Shown piece by piece: positions 1-11,577 of a stretch of DNA of 64,000 nucleotides. How positions within the stretch are numbered: position 1 is the stretch's first letter; each line of letters begins with the position of its first letter. The notes under the pieces are model-generated. The model was not told where the DNA came from. It made no database searches and was given only the letters and a program-made list of their open reading frames with translations. The position numbers and the translations under genes were made by a program. Source of the DNA: Campanula takesimana. Taxonomy: Eukaryota > Streptophyta > Magnoliopsida > Asterales > Campanulaceae. The DNA lies in the NCBI GenBank assembly GCA_026119855.1, contig JAOWBW010001476.1, forward strand, positions 124,001 through 188,000, written 5' to 3'.

Positions 1-1151
1 TGATTAAGTCCTTTTTATATTTGGCTTGATTGATAAATATGCCTTCACTCATTTGCTTGATTTGTAGCCCGAGGAAGAATGTGAGTTCTCCCATCATGCT
101 CATTTCAAACTTGCTCTTCATTAGTTTCTCAAAGCGCTTGTACAACAATTCATTAGTAGAACCAAATATAATATCATCAACATAAATTTGAACAAGTAAT
201 TTATGACCATTATGTTTGTTAATGAAAAGAGTTGTATCGATTTTACCGCGAGTGAAGCCTTTTTCGATGAGAAACTTGGATAGTGTATCGTACCATGCTC
301 TTGGTGCTTGTTTGAGCCCATACAAAGCTTTCTGGAGTTTGCACATGATTTGGAAATTGTGAATCTTCAAACCCAGGTGGTTGAGCTACGTAGACTTGTT
401 CTTGGAGTTCACCATTTAGAAACGCGCTCTTCACATCCATTTGATATAGCTTGAAGTTCTTGTGAGCTGCGTAAGCTAGAAATAATCTGATAGCTTCAAG
501 TCTTGCTATGGGCGCAAAAGTTTCATCGTAATCAATTCCTTCTTCTTGCCTATAGCCTTGTGCAACCAATCTTGCTTTGTTTTTTGTGATGGTTCCATTC
601 TCATCCATCTTGTTTCTGAACACCCATTTCGTACCAATCACTCCTTTATCATTTGGTCTTGGAACAAGAGTCCAAACCTTACATCGTTCAAATTGATTGA
701 GTTCTTCTTGCATAGCAACAACCCAATTAGGATCTTAGAGCGCTTCACCAGCCTTCTGCGGTTCAATTTGAGAGATAAAAGCAGTGTAAGCATCAAAGTT
801 TGTAGCTCTCCTTGTACGAACACCAACGTTTAGATCACCAATGATATTATTGATTGGGTGACCTCTAACTTCACGAATTTCAGGAGGTAAGTTAGGTTGA
901 GTCATAGTAACTTGAAGGTCTTCAATTGGTACATCTTCACCAGATTCTAAATCATCAAAATTTGGGAGTTGAATTGGTGTAGAGTTGAAACTTGGGTTTA
1001 CACCAGATGCAGCAGTAGATATAGGCGCATGAGAGGAATCAAGAGGCGCAACATGTGAGTGAGGCTCAGCTGATGATCCATTTGGCGCGCCATATGAGGA
1101 GTTAGGCGCAACTGATGTGGATGGATTTCCTTGAGTTGATAGATTCTGATT
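1..1151 (-). pseudogene. pol: Copia-1 reverse transcriptase (broken, partial)
   Basis: Encodes the start of copia RT. The block WVFRNKMDENGTITKNKARL, the stretch GIDYDETFAPIARLEAIR and the MDVKSAFLNGELQEQVYVAQ block lie at about 395-640. The YVDD polymerase motif is at 173-184 (reverse complement). Upstream (about 740-1150) is a Pro/Ser/Ala-rich IN-RT linker full of AP and HAP dipeptides, a by-product of repeated GGCGCA motifs in the DNA. Lesions: a stop at about 738 and a frameshift around 345, after which the palm domain continues in another frame. The open frame from 713 to 243 is only part of the domain. The end of RT and RNase H lie beyond the window. Confidence 0.88.
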
Positions 1152-2564
1152 TTAAGTAGGCGCAACATAAATAAGAGCACCTGTATCATTAAGCTCAACA
1201 GAATCATCAGCAACATTTGGAGCCAAATGTGGCTCAAGGAGAGAATGTTCATCAAATGTAACATGTACAGATTCAACTATCACTAATGTAGTTCTATTAA
1301 AAATGCGAAAATCTTTAGAATGTTTGGCATACCCAAAAAAAATACCTTCGTCGGCTTTGGTATCGAATTTACCTCTATGTTCATTTCCCTTGTATAGGAT
1401 ATAACACTTGCAACCAAAGATCTTGAAGAATGCAATGTTGGGAGTTCTACCACGCCAAAGTTCATACGGAGTCTTGTTGTGAAGTTTGTTGATGAGGGAA
1501 CGATTTTGAGTAAAACATGCTGTGTTGATAGCTTCTTCCCAAAAGTACTTAGGCAATTTCGCTTCAGCTATCATCGTCTTTCCCGCTTCAATCAACGTCC
1601 TATTCTTTCTTTCCACAACACCATTTTGTTGAGGAACTCCAGCGGTTGAGAAGTTGTGATCTATCCCATGATCGTCACAATATCGAGCAACACCGTTGTT
1701 CTTGAATTCTGTTCCATTGTCGGATCGAACACTAACGATGTCATCTTCTTTTTGGGTTTGGAGTAGTCAAAATAAGGTGGTCAAAATGTCGTTACAATCG
1801 TCTTTTGAGATCATCATTTCCACCCATGTATATCTTGAATAATCATCCACCACAACTAGAGTATACTTGTTTCTTCTAATACTTGCGGGGGTGACTGGAC
1901 CAAATAGATCAATGTGAAGCAGTTGCAAACATCTAGAAGTTGAAGGATTGGTCTTGCTGAAGAAAGACTTCTTCGGTTGTTTGCCAAGTTGACACGCGGA
2001 GCACTTCTTGTCATGATGATCAGCAACCTTGGGAAGTCCTTTAACAAGGTTATTCCCGCTGAGTTTAGATAGATATTTGAAGTTCAAGTGACTTAAGCGC
2101 TTGTGCCACAGCCAACTATTTTTGCTCACACTTTTAGCTACAAAACAAAGATTAGTACTAGAGTTCATACTATGGAAGTCAATAATGTAAATATTTGTCT
2201 TACGATATCCCGTGAGTAATGTAACTCCAGTTTTACCATTCTTGATAAGACATTGAGTTGAGGTGAAATGGCATTCTAATCCTTTGTCGCAGAATTGAGA
2301 TATGGATAATAAATTGTGCTTGAGCCCTTCGACGAGAGAGACTCTTTCAATGCACACTTTGTCTTTCTTGAGCTTTCCATATGCAACAACTTGACCTTTG
2401 TTATTATCACCAAACGTTACTGAGGGACCTCTTTCTTCATGGACATCTTCTAATAAGGATTCATCTCCAGTCATGTGTCTTGAACACCCACTATCGAGAA
2501 TCCATTCATAATTTCTAGCTTTTGAAGATCCAACCATGAAACAAAGAACCTGAAATATAGACAT
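1152..2564 (-). pseudogene. pol: Copia-1 protease-integrase (one internal stop)
   Basis: Starts with the aspartic protease active site LDSGCSRHMTGD (about 2470-2500). The integrase zinc domain follows: H-x4-H in HKRLSH, then C-x2-C in CSAC (about 2000-2110). The catalytic core has D in HIDLFGP (about 1900), D in VRSDNGTEF (about 1715) and E in NGVVERKNRTL (about 1610). A TGA near 1765-1767 separates the first part (2564-1767) from the second (1616-1152). A TAA near 1152 ends the frame before RT. All three core acidic residues survive, so the damage is in continuity, not the active site. Confidence 0.9.
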
Positions 2565-3405
2565 TTAAGCAGGTCCCCTTTATTCCTTTTGGGTCCTAGA
2601 GTTAGCAACTTTTGACAACCCACTCTTGCTTGACCTTAGGGTTTTTACGTCCTTTGGCATTGGGAGTGAATCGAAAAAGGCATTCCACGGCCTTTTGTCC
2701 AGAACAATCACAAATGGAACAATGATGAAAGCCACTAATCACATGAGTTTGCACAAACTCTTTACTTTTCTTTGGGGTAACATTCTTCTTTGGGTCAGAT
2801 GGACTAGCCTTAACAAAATCCTTCTTTTAAAATTTTGGAGCCCTTGATCTAGGAGGACGCATAGGGCTAGGAGGCACACGGCGATGAGGCGCGTGGCTCC
2901 TAGGCGCATAATGAGCACTCGAAGAAGGAGCGCGCTTTGTTTCAAGAGGGATTTTGCTAGAGGATGATTCATCTGTAGCTATATCTTTCCCATTAGCTTT
3001 CCCAAATTGCTTCGTTGGGTAGACATAATGGAATGTTTGTCTTTTGACTTTTTCCCGTCCTTTTCCCATTGAATTAGAATGTTTTTCCTTGGGAATTTCA
3101 AAAGTTTGCTGTTTTGTAAATTTACTATCTCTTTCAGCACAGACATCACACTTAAAGTTGTCACTAGTTGATGACAATCCCAAGCCACTTTTATCACCAC
3201 TGGCTTTTTGGGACTCAAAAATATTGTCCATAGTGACACGAGAATTGGACCACTCATTTGTAATCTTTTTGAGATCAGTAATTTGAGCGACTAATTCATC
3301 ATTTTGAACTTTAAGAAGTGAGTTCTGTTCTGTTAGAAAAGAGTTTTTTAACAGTAAGAGGAGTCATGCTCTTTATCTGCTCTTTAAGGAGGGTGAGTTC
3401 GGATT
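2565..3405 (-). pseudogene. Copia-1 gag-protease linker (broken)
   Basis: Joins the gag zinc knuckle to the protease. The open piece 3231-2827 encodes MDNIFESQKASGDKSGLG and then a basic, Ser/Pro/Arg-rich tail with APRSHAPHRR repeats. Just upstream is a probable coiled coil (NSLLKVQNDELVAQITDLKK, about 3330-3270). Such a long linker with a coil is typical of Sireviruses. Frame breaks occur at about 3345-3405, and two stops lie between 2827 and 2564. I cannot assign a separate function to it. Confidence 0.7.
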
Positions 3406-5027
3406 TTAGAACAGTTTTGTTGGCTTAAGCTGGGAAATTTCATCACATGATAGTGCTAAAGCTTCCTTCATATTATCAAATCTACTGATTACCTTTTCAG
3501 CCTTTTTGAATAACTTTTCTTGTTCAGCAGCAATTTCATCATCGTTGATTTTAGGAATTGGTGCAGCTGGTTCAACTTGTGGTCTGATGTAAGTTCCCTT
3601 TCTTAGCTTGTTCCTTGCACTTAGATCACATCGGGCAAACAATAATCCACCATCGCTTTGAGCCGGAGTATGACATCCTTGTTCAATTAGCTCACTGATG
3701 GTTTGTCCTTTCTTCTTTTTTGCCACAGAGTGACTAGCAGATTTCTTGATTGGTTTGTTCAAGTTTTTCATATTGGGAACATCCTTTGAAAAGTCATCGG
3801 AGTCATAGTCATTAATTTCAACATCATCTTCATCTTTTGCAACAAAACAAACGAGTCCATCATCGGAGTCTTCATCGCTCTCATCGGAGTCTGTTTCAAT
3901 CCACGTGTTGTGCTCATTTGATGGTGCTTCTTCTTCAGCAACCATTACCTTATGACGAGTGAACTTGGGTGTGAATTTAGGAGTATGGCTACTCTTCTTT
4001 TGCATATACTCGAACTTGGGAATAGGGCAGCTCGATGCAAAGTGTCCGGGTTTCCTGCAATTAAAACAAACAAGGTCTTCTTTTCTTTTAGAATCATTGC
4101 TCCTTATGAACTTTGTAGGAGCTTTGCTGGTAGATCCTTGATATTTGCTGGTTGAGCCGGGCTTGGTGAATTTTCTGAACTTCTGGAATCTCTTCACAAA
4201 TAAAGCGAAGTCTTCATCGTCCATGTCCAATAGCTCAGAAGTAGAAATTTGGGGATCGGAACTTTTCTCTTTCTGAATAGGCGCAGGCGCAGGAGGTTGG
4301 GCTTCCTCTCTATGCGCCACCATTGCAACAAATTTTGATTTTCCTTCATTTTCACTAATTCGCTGAAGTTTGAGCTCATAAACTTTAAGATTAGAATAAA
4401 GGTTCCTTAGAGTCCAATCATCCAAAGTTCCAGCGTCTTCAAGAGCGCAAGATTTATGTAGGTATCTTGATCCAAAAGCTTGGAGAAAATTGACATTCAA
4501 ATCTTGTTTGAAAACTTCATGCCAAGTGAAATACATAGATTGATAATTTCACAAAAGCGTTCATAAGTTTGTCTTAAGGTTTCTCCGGGGAGTTGAGAGA
4601 AATTGTTGAATCTCTTTTGTACTTCGTATCTCTTGTTCTCCTTTCAAACGGTATCTCCTTCTATATGCTCTTCAATGGCATCCCATAGCTCATTAGCAGT
4701 AGCACAATGCATGACTTGTTGTTTCATAGCCGTGCTTAGAGTGCTCAGGAGAATGTTTCTTGCTTTTCCATCATTTGCAACTCTTCTTGTTTCTTCCTCA
4801 GTCCATTCTTCCTTCGGTTTAAGAACTGTAGGTTGAGCACCGTTGGTGCGTGGATTTGGATTCGCTTTAATCAGAATGTAAGGTCTATAAACTACGGTGT
4901 CATGGAGCCTTTCATCGATTGAGTTGAGATGGGTCAATATGCTGAATTTCCACACGTCAAAATGGTCTTCATCAAAGACCGGAACGTGAGTGTAGTTTTC
5001 AATTGCCATAGGTTTTGAGTTTGCCAT
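3406..5027 (-). pseudogene. gag: Copia-1 gag (stop and frameshift)
   Basis: Starts at the ATG at 5027, about 60 bases downstream of the primer site. The first open piece (5027-4644, 127 aa) is the gag N-terminal domain with DVWKFSILTHL and ATANELWDAIEEH. A TGA at 4644-4646 interrupts it. The frame shifts at about 4537, after which 376 codons remain open to 3406. The second piece carries the CCHC knuckle CFNCRKPGHFASSC (C-x2-C-x4-H-x4-C, about 4030-4070), then acidic (TDSDESDEDSDD) and charged regions. The predicted role is the capsid/nucleocapsid of the retrotransposon particle; this copy cannot make it whole. Confidence 0.9.
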
Positions 5028-5085
5028 TTAGAATCGGCACCCAAGCTGTTAAGCTTGAAAAACAAAAGTTTTTTTTAAAGGTGTT

Positions 5086-5098
5086 TGCTCTGATACCA
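5086..5098 (-). other. Copia-1 primer-binding site (initiator Met tRNA)
   Basis: On the minus strand it reads TGGTATCAGAGCA, complementary to the 3' end of plant initiator methionine tRNA. It lies 2 bases inside the LTR boundary at 5101 and fixes the element's strand. Confidence 0.93.
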
Positions 5099-5100
5099 CT

Positions 5101-6517
5101 TGTTGGTCCCAAAGGGCAACAAGGGTATGAAAAATAACTAGAGGGGGGGGGTGAATAGCTGTTTTAAAATTCTTTTCGTACCCTTGATAAACTCAATTGC
5201 AAATGCGCACTTTATCAAATAAGCATTATGATATGCGCCTAAGTGAGTGAGTGAAATGCACAGCAGAATTTAGTAATGTAAATAGGCGCAAAGTATGATA
5301 AAGGGGGCGCACACACACTCTAAGTATTTTGGCTCAAAGTGGGTGAAATAAGAAACTAAGGCAAATGATATAACAAACACAACACAGTTCAATCAATCAA
5401 TCTACAATGAATAAACAAACATATAGTTAGATATGATATGACTTGAAAGGAAATAGCAAGATAGTAAGTACGCGCTATTTGGAGAGGTTCGATCGGGAAA
5501 ATGATCTACGTCCTCTACCAAGATGGTTAGTCTTGGATTTCTAATAGAGATCTTATATAATGAGAGAGTGTTACAAATTACAATCGTTTTGAGCTTATAC
5601 ACTAACTCAAGATCTATTTCTATGAAAGAACAAATCCTAGACAATAACCGGTGTATCTCTAAAAGAAATATCTAAGTGATCAAACTTAAAGAGGTGCGTG
5701 TGTGATTTTAGATTCAAGGCTCTTTAGATCTTTGAGATTCAGAGCACAAGAAAACTAAAGTGTTTTTGCTTGAGGATCTGGGCTAAGGATGAAGTTATGA
5801 AGATGTTCTTGAGAAATTTGGTAAATCAAAGGCAATCTTCAAATCTTCAACAAATGCTTGAGAGAGAAATTCTTGAAATGCTTAGCAACTTCAAATGGTT
5901 GAAGTTTTTGGGTATTTATAGTAGAGCCCCAAAAACTAGCCGTTGGAAATCCTTGGTGAGTCAGAGAAAGGACGGATGTGCTGTTGCTCATTGAGGGGAG
6001 CACGTGTCCTTTTATAGCCATTAGACACATAACACAAATATGACCGTTATGGACAGGTGTCCTTAGATGCGGGTGCATACGTGTTATTTAACCATTGTTG
6101 GATCATTGGTGTAGTTTGAATCTTCTTCAAGTCTTCGAGTCTTCATTAAATCACTAAATGTTATTTCTACATTTATGCGCGTTGAGCTAAGGGGCGCGTA
6201 GACATAGCGTGCACTGACTCATCTGGGGCGCGTGAGCCAAGCGAGGCGCATTACTCATGCGCGTGACTAAGGAGGCGCATGGCGCATGGGAGAGGCGCAT
6301 GGCGCGTGGCTTAAACTCAAAGTGTGATTTTCTTGAATCTTGATCTTCTTGCCCTATTCCTAAGCCTATTCTATTACAATGGACAACCTAAAAATGAAGT
6401 ATAAAAACTTCTTACATGTGGGTCTTAAGTCGATGAAATAAAACTTAGGTGATGGATCAATCAAATCTAATCAATCCTATTACATTGAAACTGAGATATA
6501 AGTAGGCTTACCCAACA
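5101..6517 (-). repeat. Copia-1 5' LTR
   Basis: 1417 bp, bounded by TGTTGG at 5101 and CCAACA ending at 6517 (inverted ends). The outer end abuts another copia LTR. It has a TATA-like box at 5913-5920 (minus) and a dense block of GGCGCATGG/GGCGCGTGG repeats at 6176-6313 on the upstream side of that box. Confidence 0.93.
5913..5920 (-). promoter_or_regulatory. TATA-like box of Copia-1 LTR
   Basis: TATAAATA on the minus strand, inside the LTR. It is the most likely core promoter of the element; no experimental support is visible. Confidence 0.55.
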
Positions 6518-7384
6518 GGGTGGCTCCCAAACCATCCGTACGGATCCTTCCAGCAGGATCCAATTTTTCCCGTTTTCTGTGCCTTATTCAATCTGTTCTA
6601 TTGTGTGTGACCCAATAGGATTATACTAAGTTGGCAATGAGTCCGAACAAGTCAGAACCCGTAAGTCATAAGCGGAATCTAGCAAGCCATTATGACTACC
6701 CAATTAGTATAACTTTGAAAGCCCAAAGTAACCTTATAGAACATATCACAATCCCTTTGTCACACGATATCATATTGGACGTAAGTCATGGTCCACGTCA
6801 ACTTATGTTGTCCAATGCTTTCTCGATCTCGAGTAGATTGATATGAGAAAATAACATTGAACGCTTCAATTCATTTGGGTACGGCCGTACACTATTATCA
6901 ATCTCACTCATCGAGTGGCCAAGCAGATATCTCTCTTGAGAGAGGGACAAATCCCATCTTGACTTATCATACTTCCCTACAAGAATCCGATTATGCTAAT
7001 CGTAGCCTTTATAACCACCCGATTAGGGGTAGCGTTTGAGTACGTCAAACATAATGTTCATCATGTAGAAGACTATGATAATCTCAGGTCTAAGGATAAA
7101 TGATATAACTATTATGAGATTTAATTATGACATAAATCTGATAACGGGTCTATCCAGTACTTGTTCTCCAACATGTACCCACAAGTTTAATCTGCATCCT
7201 ATGCGCTATAATCATCATATGATTATCCATTAAACTCATGCTAGCCCTTCATAAGTGCTAGGGACAATGATTATTATAATAAACATGCAAAAGATATAAT
7301 AATCGGGTTTGTTATCTCTATAACAATGAAGCTATGATATAACGCATAGGCCTTTCTCAGGGGCCTAGGGCATAATATCCAACA
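6518..7384 (-). mobile_element. Older copia LTR remnant (host of Copia-1)
   Basis: Aligns in the same orientation with the 3' part of the Copia-2 LTR (58740-59537). Shared stretches include TGTGTGACC...GGATTATACTAAGTTGGCAATG and the cytosolic-strand stretch around 6880-7100. It ends in ...TCCAACA at 7384. Its other half should lie left of position 1, because Copia-1 inserted into it at 6517/6518. No purine tract follows 7384, so it may be a solo LTR or a 5' LTR of a minus-strand element. Confidence 0.75.
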
Positions 7385-8440
7385 GATATCTTTGAGAATG
7401 ATTGACATATTGCCTATCAAGATGCAATGACCACTCTGGATTTAGATCAAGGACTTGGAGTCATGAAATCTAAAAGGGCAATCCATGTATGATAATCAAG
7501 TTTCGAACTTGATTGTTCTACCCTAAGGCTTAAAAACCATAAGGTAGAAAATAACTTTTCTTGGAGAAAACGGACATGGATCGCAAGGTGCATATTGATA
7601 AAGCACGACTAATTGAGTAAAGTTAATTCATAATATCGATTATGATGAAACTTTGTCACCTACAGTCATGCTTAAGGATATTAGAATTCTAATTGTCATG
7701 ACCTCATATTTCGAATATAAAATATGACAAATGGATGTCAAAACAATATTCCTTAACAGGAACATACTTTAGGATGTGTTTGATACAACCTAAAAGTTTT
7801 GTTAATCCATAAAATACTAATAAATTATGCAAGTTGCAGAAATCCATGAGATGAATTGAAGCAATATACTTGGAGTGAAATTTTTATTTTTATTTAGTAT
7901 TCAAAGAGATTTAATTCATAAAAGGTGAGACTTGTGATTACAATAAATTTAGTGGGAGCGTAACATCATTCATAGTCTTATATATGTGGTTGACATATAA
8001 TTCATTTTGAAAGAGTTTCTAAATGAAAGACTTGAACAAAGCCGCATATATCATTGGACTGATTTATGGAGATAAATCTAAAAGGCTTATTGGTGGAAGT
8101 TAAAGTACTAATATAGACAAGATAATAAAAACTTCACTATGAAAGACTCTTGGAGAGGTTACTTGCAAAGTCTAATGGCATTAGTCTTGACAGATTTAGT
8201 CTTATTGGAAGACTAATGAGTAAGAGTACATGATGAGGATTCCATATGCTTTCGCAATTGGATCTATCATGTAAGCCATGTTAATGTACTAAGACCGGAT
8301 GTCTCATATACTTGGAGTATGATAAAATGATACCAATCAGACTGGTGAAAGTCACTAGATAAGAAACATCCTTATGAACTTGAAAAGAACTAAAGGATGA
8401 ATTCTTAATCTTTAATGAAATATAAGATGATCTTATAATG
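7385..8440 (+). pseudogene. Decayed copia RT/RNase H relic
   Basis: Three-frame reading on the plus strand recovers a path that follows Copia-2 pol residue by residue. It begins at the TYQ...SDKWLGAMESE region (about 7415). It passes through KTDMD.KVH..KARL (about 7570), a MDVQTTFLN-like stretch (about 7735), AYI.GLIYGDKSKRL (about 8045) and YAFAIGSIM..M (about 8245). It ends near the RNase H start (about 8430). There are many stops and frameshifts and no usable ORF. Tat-E2 inserted in it at 8446. It is related to Copia-2 but on the opposite strand and much older. Confidence 0.75.
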
Positions 8441-8445
8441 GTTAC

Positions 8446-8626
8446 TGTAGATACCCCGGGAAAACCACTACTTAGCTAGAGCGGTGGAAGGATCCTAGGA
8501 TGTCTATTTGTGTTTTAATTGTTTAGAGTCGCCACCTATGTTTTTAAAGGAACATAAAAAAAAACCTAGAAATAGCCTATTTTATGTACAAAACCAGATA
8601 TTCGGGAAGAGAAGGGTTCGGGGGTT
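8446..8626 (-). repeat. Tat-E2 3' LTR, distal piece
   Basis: Begins TGTAGATACCCCGGG, the inverted mate of the other end (GGGGTGTCTACA at 28578). It contains the reverse complement of the conserved GGTGGCGACTC stretch found near LTR ends of the other Tat elements, which confirms minus orientation. Tat-E1 interrupts it at 8626/8627. The sequence resumes at 27533, as comparison with the related uninterrupted LTR at 52367 shows. Confidence 0.85.
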
Positions 8627-10149
8627 TGTAAGTACCCCAATCTGAAATTGACCTACCTTAGAGGAATTCTTGGTACCATTTAGGGATAAACCAATAGGCC
8701 AGGACCTCACTAGGATAAACTTGATATTCCATGACTGAACTGGAATTGAACTTGGAAAAATCCAGAAGCTCTCCAAGTTGAGTCGTACGGATGGTTTGGG
8801 CAAATGAGGTCCCTAGCCATACGGCTATGTTGGGAACCCTCAGCCTCTATAAATTGAACCCCATGCTAATCATTTCAGGGGGAGAAAACATTTTGTGAGC
8901 TGAAACTCTGCCAGTTTGAGAGTAGAAAGTGTGTGATATATACATTTGAGTGAAAAAAAGGAAGATAGGCCATAACCACAATAGGTGAAGCCTCCTTCTC
9001 TCCATCTTCTTCTTTATCTCAAACTCTCTTTTATCTTTGTTCATATTACTTGTTTATCTTGTATTATTTCTTCTTGTTCTTGCAAAGTCTTGTCCATTTT
9101 AAGCACTTTACATTTCTTGCAAGTCTTGTCCATTTTCAAGCACTATATCTATATATTATACAAGTCTTGGCCTTCCAAGCTATATATATTATGATTATAT
9201 ATGTATATGATCCAAATCATGAGGTGATTCAAGGTCCCCTTCACACCTAGTGTGTGATTTATGGGATAAAACCTAGGATGATCATGATTTGTTAAATTTC
9301 ATGTTGATGTTGTTCTTATTTGGCCATAAGAGTCATGATTGGGGGATAAAGTTTCAATCTTTATCCTCCCAACCATGATCTAGCCATAAATCACCAAGTA
9401 TGGGACATAAAGATTTGATCTTTATTTTATATTTTTGTCCCTAAGGGTTTAATCTTGTATAATAAGTCCATTTTGGTAGTAAAGTTTCAATCTTTATCCA
9501 CCAAAATGGTCATTTTTGTCTAAATGCCATGTTCATCAACTTTTCATAAATCTCTCCAATGATTGCCTTTGATCACACCTAAATCTTTGTTTTTGGGGTT
9601 CCTTTGATGATCAAAGTGCATAGGAATGAACTTTTCAAAGTTTTGTTGTTAATCATAAACTGGTAATCAACATTCCAGTCCAATTTCAGCAAAGATACTA
9701 TGTTTTGACTGAAACTGGACTGCTTTCTGATAAACTGTAAAAATGCCCTGGAGAGCCCTCCCCATCCGTACGGCTACTTTGGCCAGGGAGGGCATTTTCC
9801 AGTTTCTTCCTTTTCTGACCAGAAAGTTTGCAAAATAAACCTTTTCTGTTAAATAATTAACTGGTTTTTCCAAAAGAGTCAGTTTCTCCCATTTTGAAAA
9901 CACACACACACATGCACTTTCGTTAACTAACATTAGGGAGACTCGGTCCTATCCGAGGCGACTTGGGTGACGTGAAACTCTTCCAAAGCATAACCTGACC
10001 TCCGAACTAATAGAATCTCTAACCTTTTCTTTTGTTGGGTTAAATAATTAACAAAAGTGGCGACTCCGTTATGTTTTGTGAGAAAACCGTGTTCGGATTT
10101 TTCGCCCCAAACTCGTCGCGATCCTCCGTGCGGGGGCGGGATCCTTACA
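8627..10149 (+). repeat. Tat-E1 5' LTR
   Basis: 1523 bp, TGTAAG...CTTACA. It matches the 3' LTR at 26028-27532 (1505 bp) throughout, with scattered substitutions and a small indel near 9000 versus 26398. CCGTACGG-type palindromes sit at 8784-8790 and 9766-9773. The first lies just upstream of the TATA-like box. Confidence 0.93.
8848..8855 (+). promoter_or_regulatory. TATA-like box, Tat-E1 5' LTR
   Basis: TATAAATT, conserved at 26249-26256 in the other LTR. It lies 20-60 bp after the CGTACGG and CATACGG motifs. Confidence 0.55.
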
Positions 10150-10150
10150 G

Positions 10151-10168
10151 TGGCGACTCCGCTGGGGA
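10151..10168 (+). other. Tat-E1 primer-binding site
   Basis: TGGCGACTCCGCTGGGGA, one base after the LTR. Tat-E3 has the matching site at 42695. This is the Ogre/Tat-type primer site; I do not assign the tRNA species with confidence. Confidence 0.8.
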
Positions 10169-11572
10169 GTAAAGTGTCCACAAACTTGTTTTTAGAAATT
10201 TTGGGGGTGCTTTTGTGTGGGTCAAACTCCCGTTCCTCATTTCCGTTAACTTTTGTGTTTGTCTTGTGTGTGCTGTGTTTCTGTTTGAACTTTCTGGAGA
10301 TGAAACTGTTCTGGAGATGCAATAAACTGAGGCTTGATGATCAGAAGCTAAAAAAAACTGCAAAAAATAATTGCCAGCATGCTATAGCCGTACGGCTATG
10401 TTGGGCAGGGAACAGAATGTTCCAAAATTTAACAATTTTGTGCAGGGCAGGAACATTCTGTGTCCCTTTGGCTTCTGCTTGTCCATGTTCCAAATTTACA
10501 GTTTTGTTTGAGCACATTACCTTCTTCTTTTCTAGCCAAAACTTGGTTTTTGAAGCTTGGTCATGCACAAACTTTTGGACATAAATTTGGGTTTTCAAAA
10601 CCTCCTTGTGCATGACCCATTTTGTAAAAAAAAATTGAATTCTTTGTTGTACACAACTTGTTTTGCAAATGATTTTCAAAAGAATTGTTCTTCTTGAAAA
10701 ATGTTGATTTCAAAGGATTCTTTGGTTGTGCACAATTTGTTGTACATATAAGTTTTGGCTTTGTTTGTTCATATGATTCTTGCTTGATTACTTGTGTAAA
10801 TAGCTCATTCATGCTTGCTCATTTTTGTTGATTATACATTGCTCAAGATGTTAAAACGAATTGAAAATTTCTATTTTAACTCAAAAGGGAACATAGAATG
10901 GCTTCACACTACGCGCACTTGACCTTGCACGTTCCAAATACCCTTTAAACCCGAGATGGATGCCACGATGCAGCTTGATTGGTGATCTTGTGCCCTTCTA
11001 GCGCGCACGGGTCCATTCCACCTCCCCTTCCGAGCCGAGTCAACCACACTCGTCCGTGACACACAAATACCGAGACCTTGGTTGGTTTTTGGTCTAGCTC
11101 ACGTTACCACGTCCCTAATACGTGTCTGAGATTAATTGTGGCCAAGTTAATGCCTGAGTCAGACTCCTTGTGAAAGCAAGTGTGACCATGGTCAACTTTG
11201 GCCCGGTCCTTGACTTACGCGTTAATGTTGACCGTAATTAACCTAAGTCATGTATTAAGGATAGGGTGACACCGTGTTGTCAAGCCCTAATGAATGGTCC
11301 ATGCTAATCATCCTTAAGCCTAAGGATAAGGTTCGAGAGCCCTCACCAAAGATGAGGTTATGCCGGAAGTCCTTTAAGTCGCTAAGACGAATCTCGATCT
11401 TGACCGGGGCTTAATCATGATTGGAATGGCTCACGTATTTGGAATCTTGCTATGCACTAGACCCTAGGTTCATTTCTTTTGGTCGGTGGAAGCCGCTTGC
11501 CCTATAGGACCCTTGCCCGGGACAGTCCATCCTTGGGAGTGTGCAAGGCAGGTGAAAAACGAGGGGTCTATA
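10169..11572 (+). other. Tat-E1 untranslated leader
   Basis: No credible coding region. The 10386-10397 stretch repeats the 12-bp palindrome AGCCGTACGGCT seen in the LTR. The last 110 bases are homologous to the Tat-E3 leader (43400-43500) and hold a conserved hairpin. Confidence 0.7.
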
Positions 11573-11573
11573 G
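11502..11573 (+). other. Conserved leader hairpin (E1 copy)
   Basis: Outer arms CTATAGGACCC (11502-11512) and GGGGTCTATAG (11563-11573). Inner arms CCCGGG (11516-11521) and CTTGGG (11532-11537). The Tat-E3 copy (43429-43496) has identical outer arms, and its inner arms changed to CCCAAA/TTTGGG keep pairing. The position just before the coding start in E3 would suit a packaging or dimer-linkage signal (inference). Confidence 0.6.
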
Positions 11574-11577
11574 GCGT

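Larger units (their letters stand above)
1..6517 (-). mobile_element. Copia-1: Ty1/copia (Sirevirus-like) retrotransposon, truncated by window start
   Basis: Minus-strand element read from 6517 down to 1: 5' LTR, initiator-Met tRNA primer site, gag, protease, integrase, then reverse transcriptase, which runs off the window. The PR-IN-RT order is the copia order. The protease motif DSGCSRHMTGD and the long gag-pro linker suggest the Sirevirus lineage (family knowledge, not tested). Several in-frame stops and at least two frameshifts make it a dead copy. It is inserted in an older copia LTR (6518-7384). The 3' LTR and second TSD lie outside the window. Confidence 0.93.

Noticed and set aside
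5086..5098. tRNA gene suggested by the tRNA-complementary match
   Set aside because: Only the short primer-binding match is present. No cloverleaf or internal promoter boxes.
10057..10584. 175-codon plus-strand ORF
   Set aside because: It begins in the Tat-E1 LTR and crosses the LTR end and primer-binding site. No motif and no conservation of the frame in the other LTR copy.
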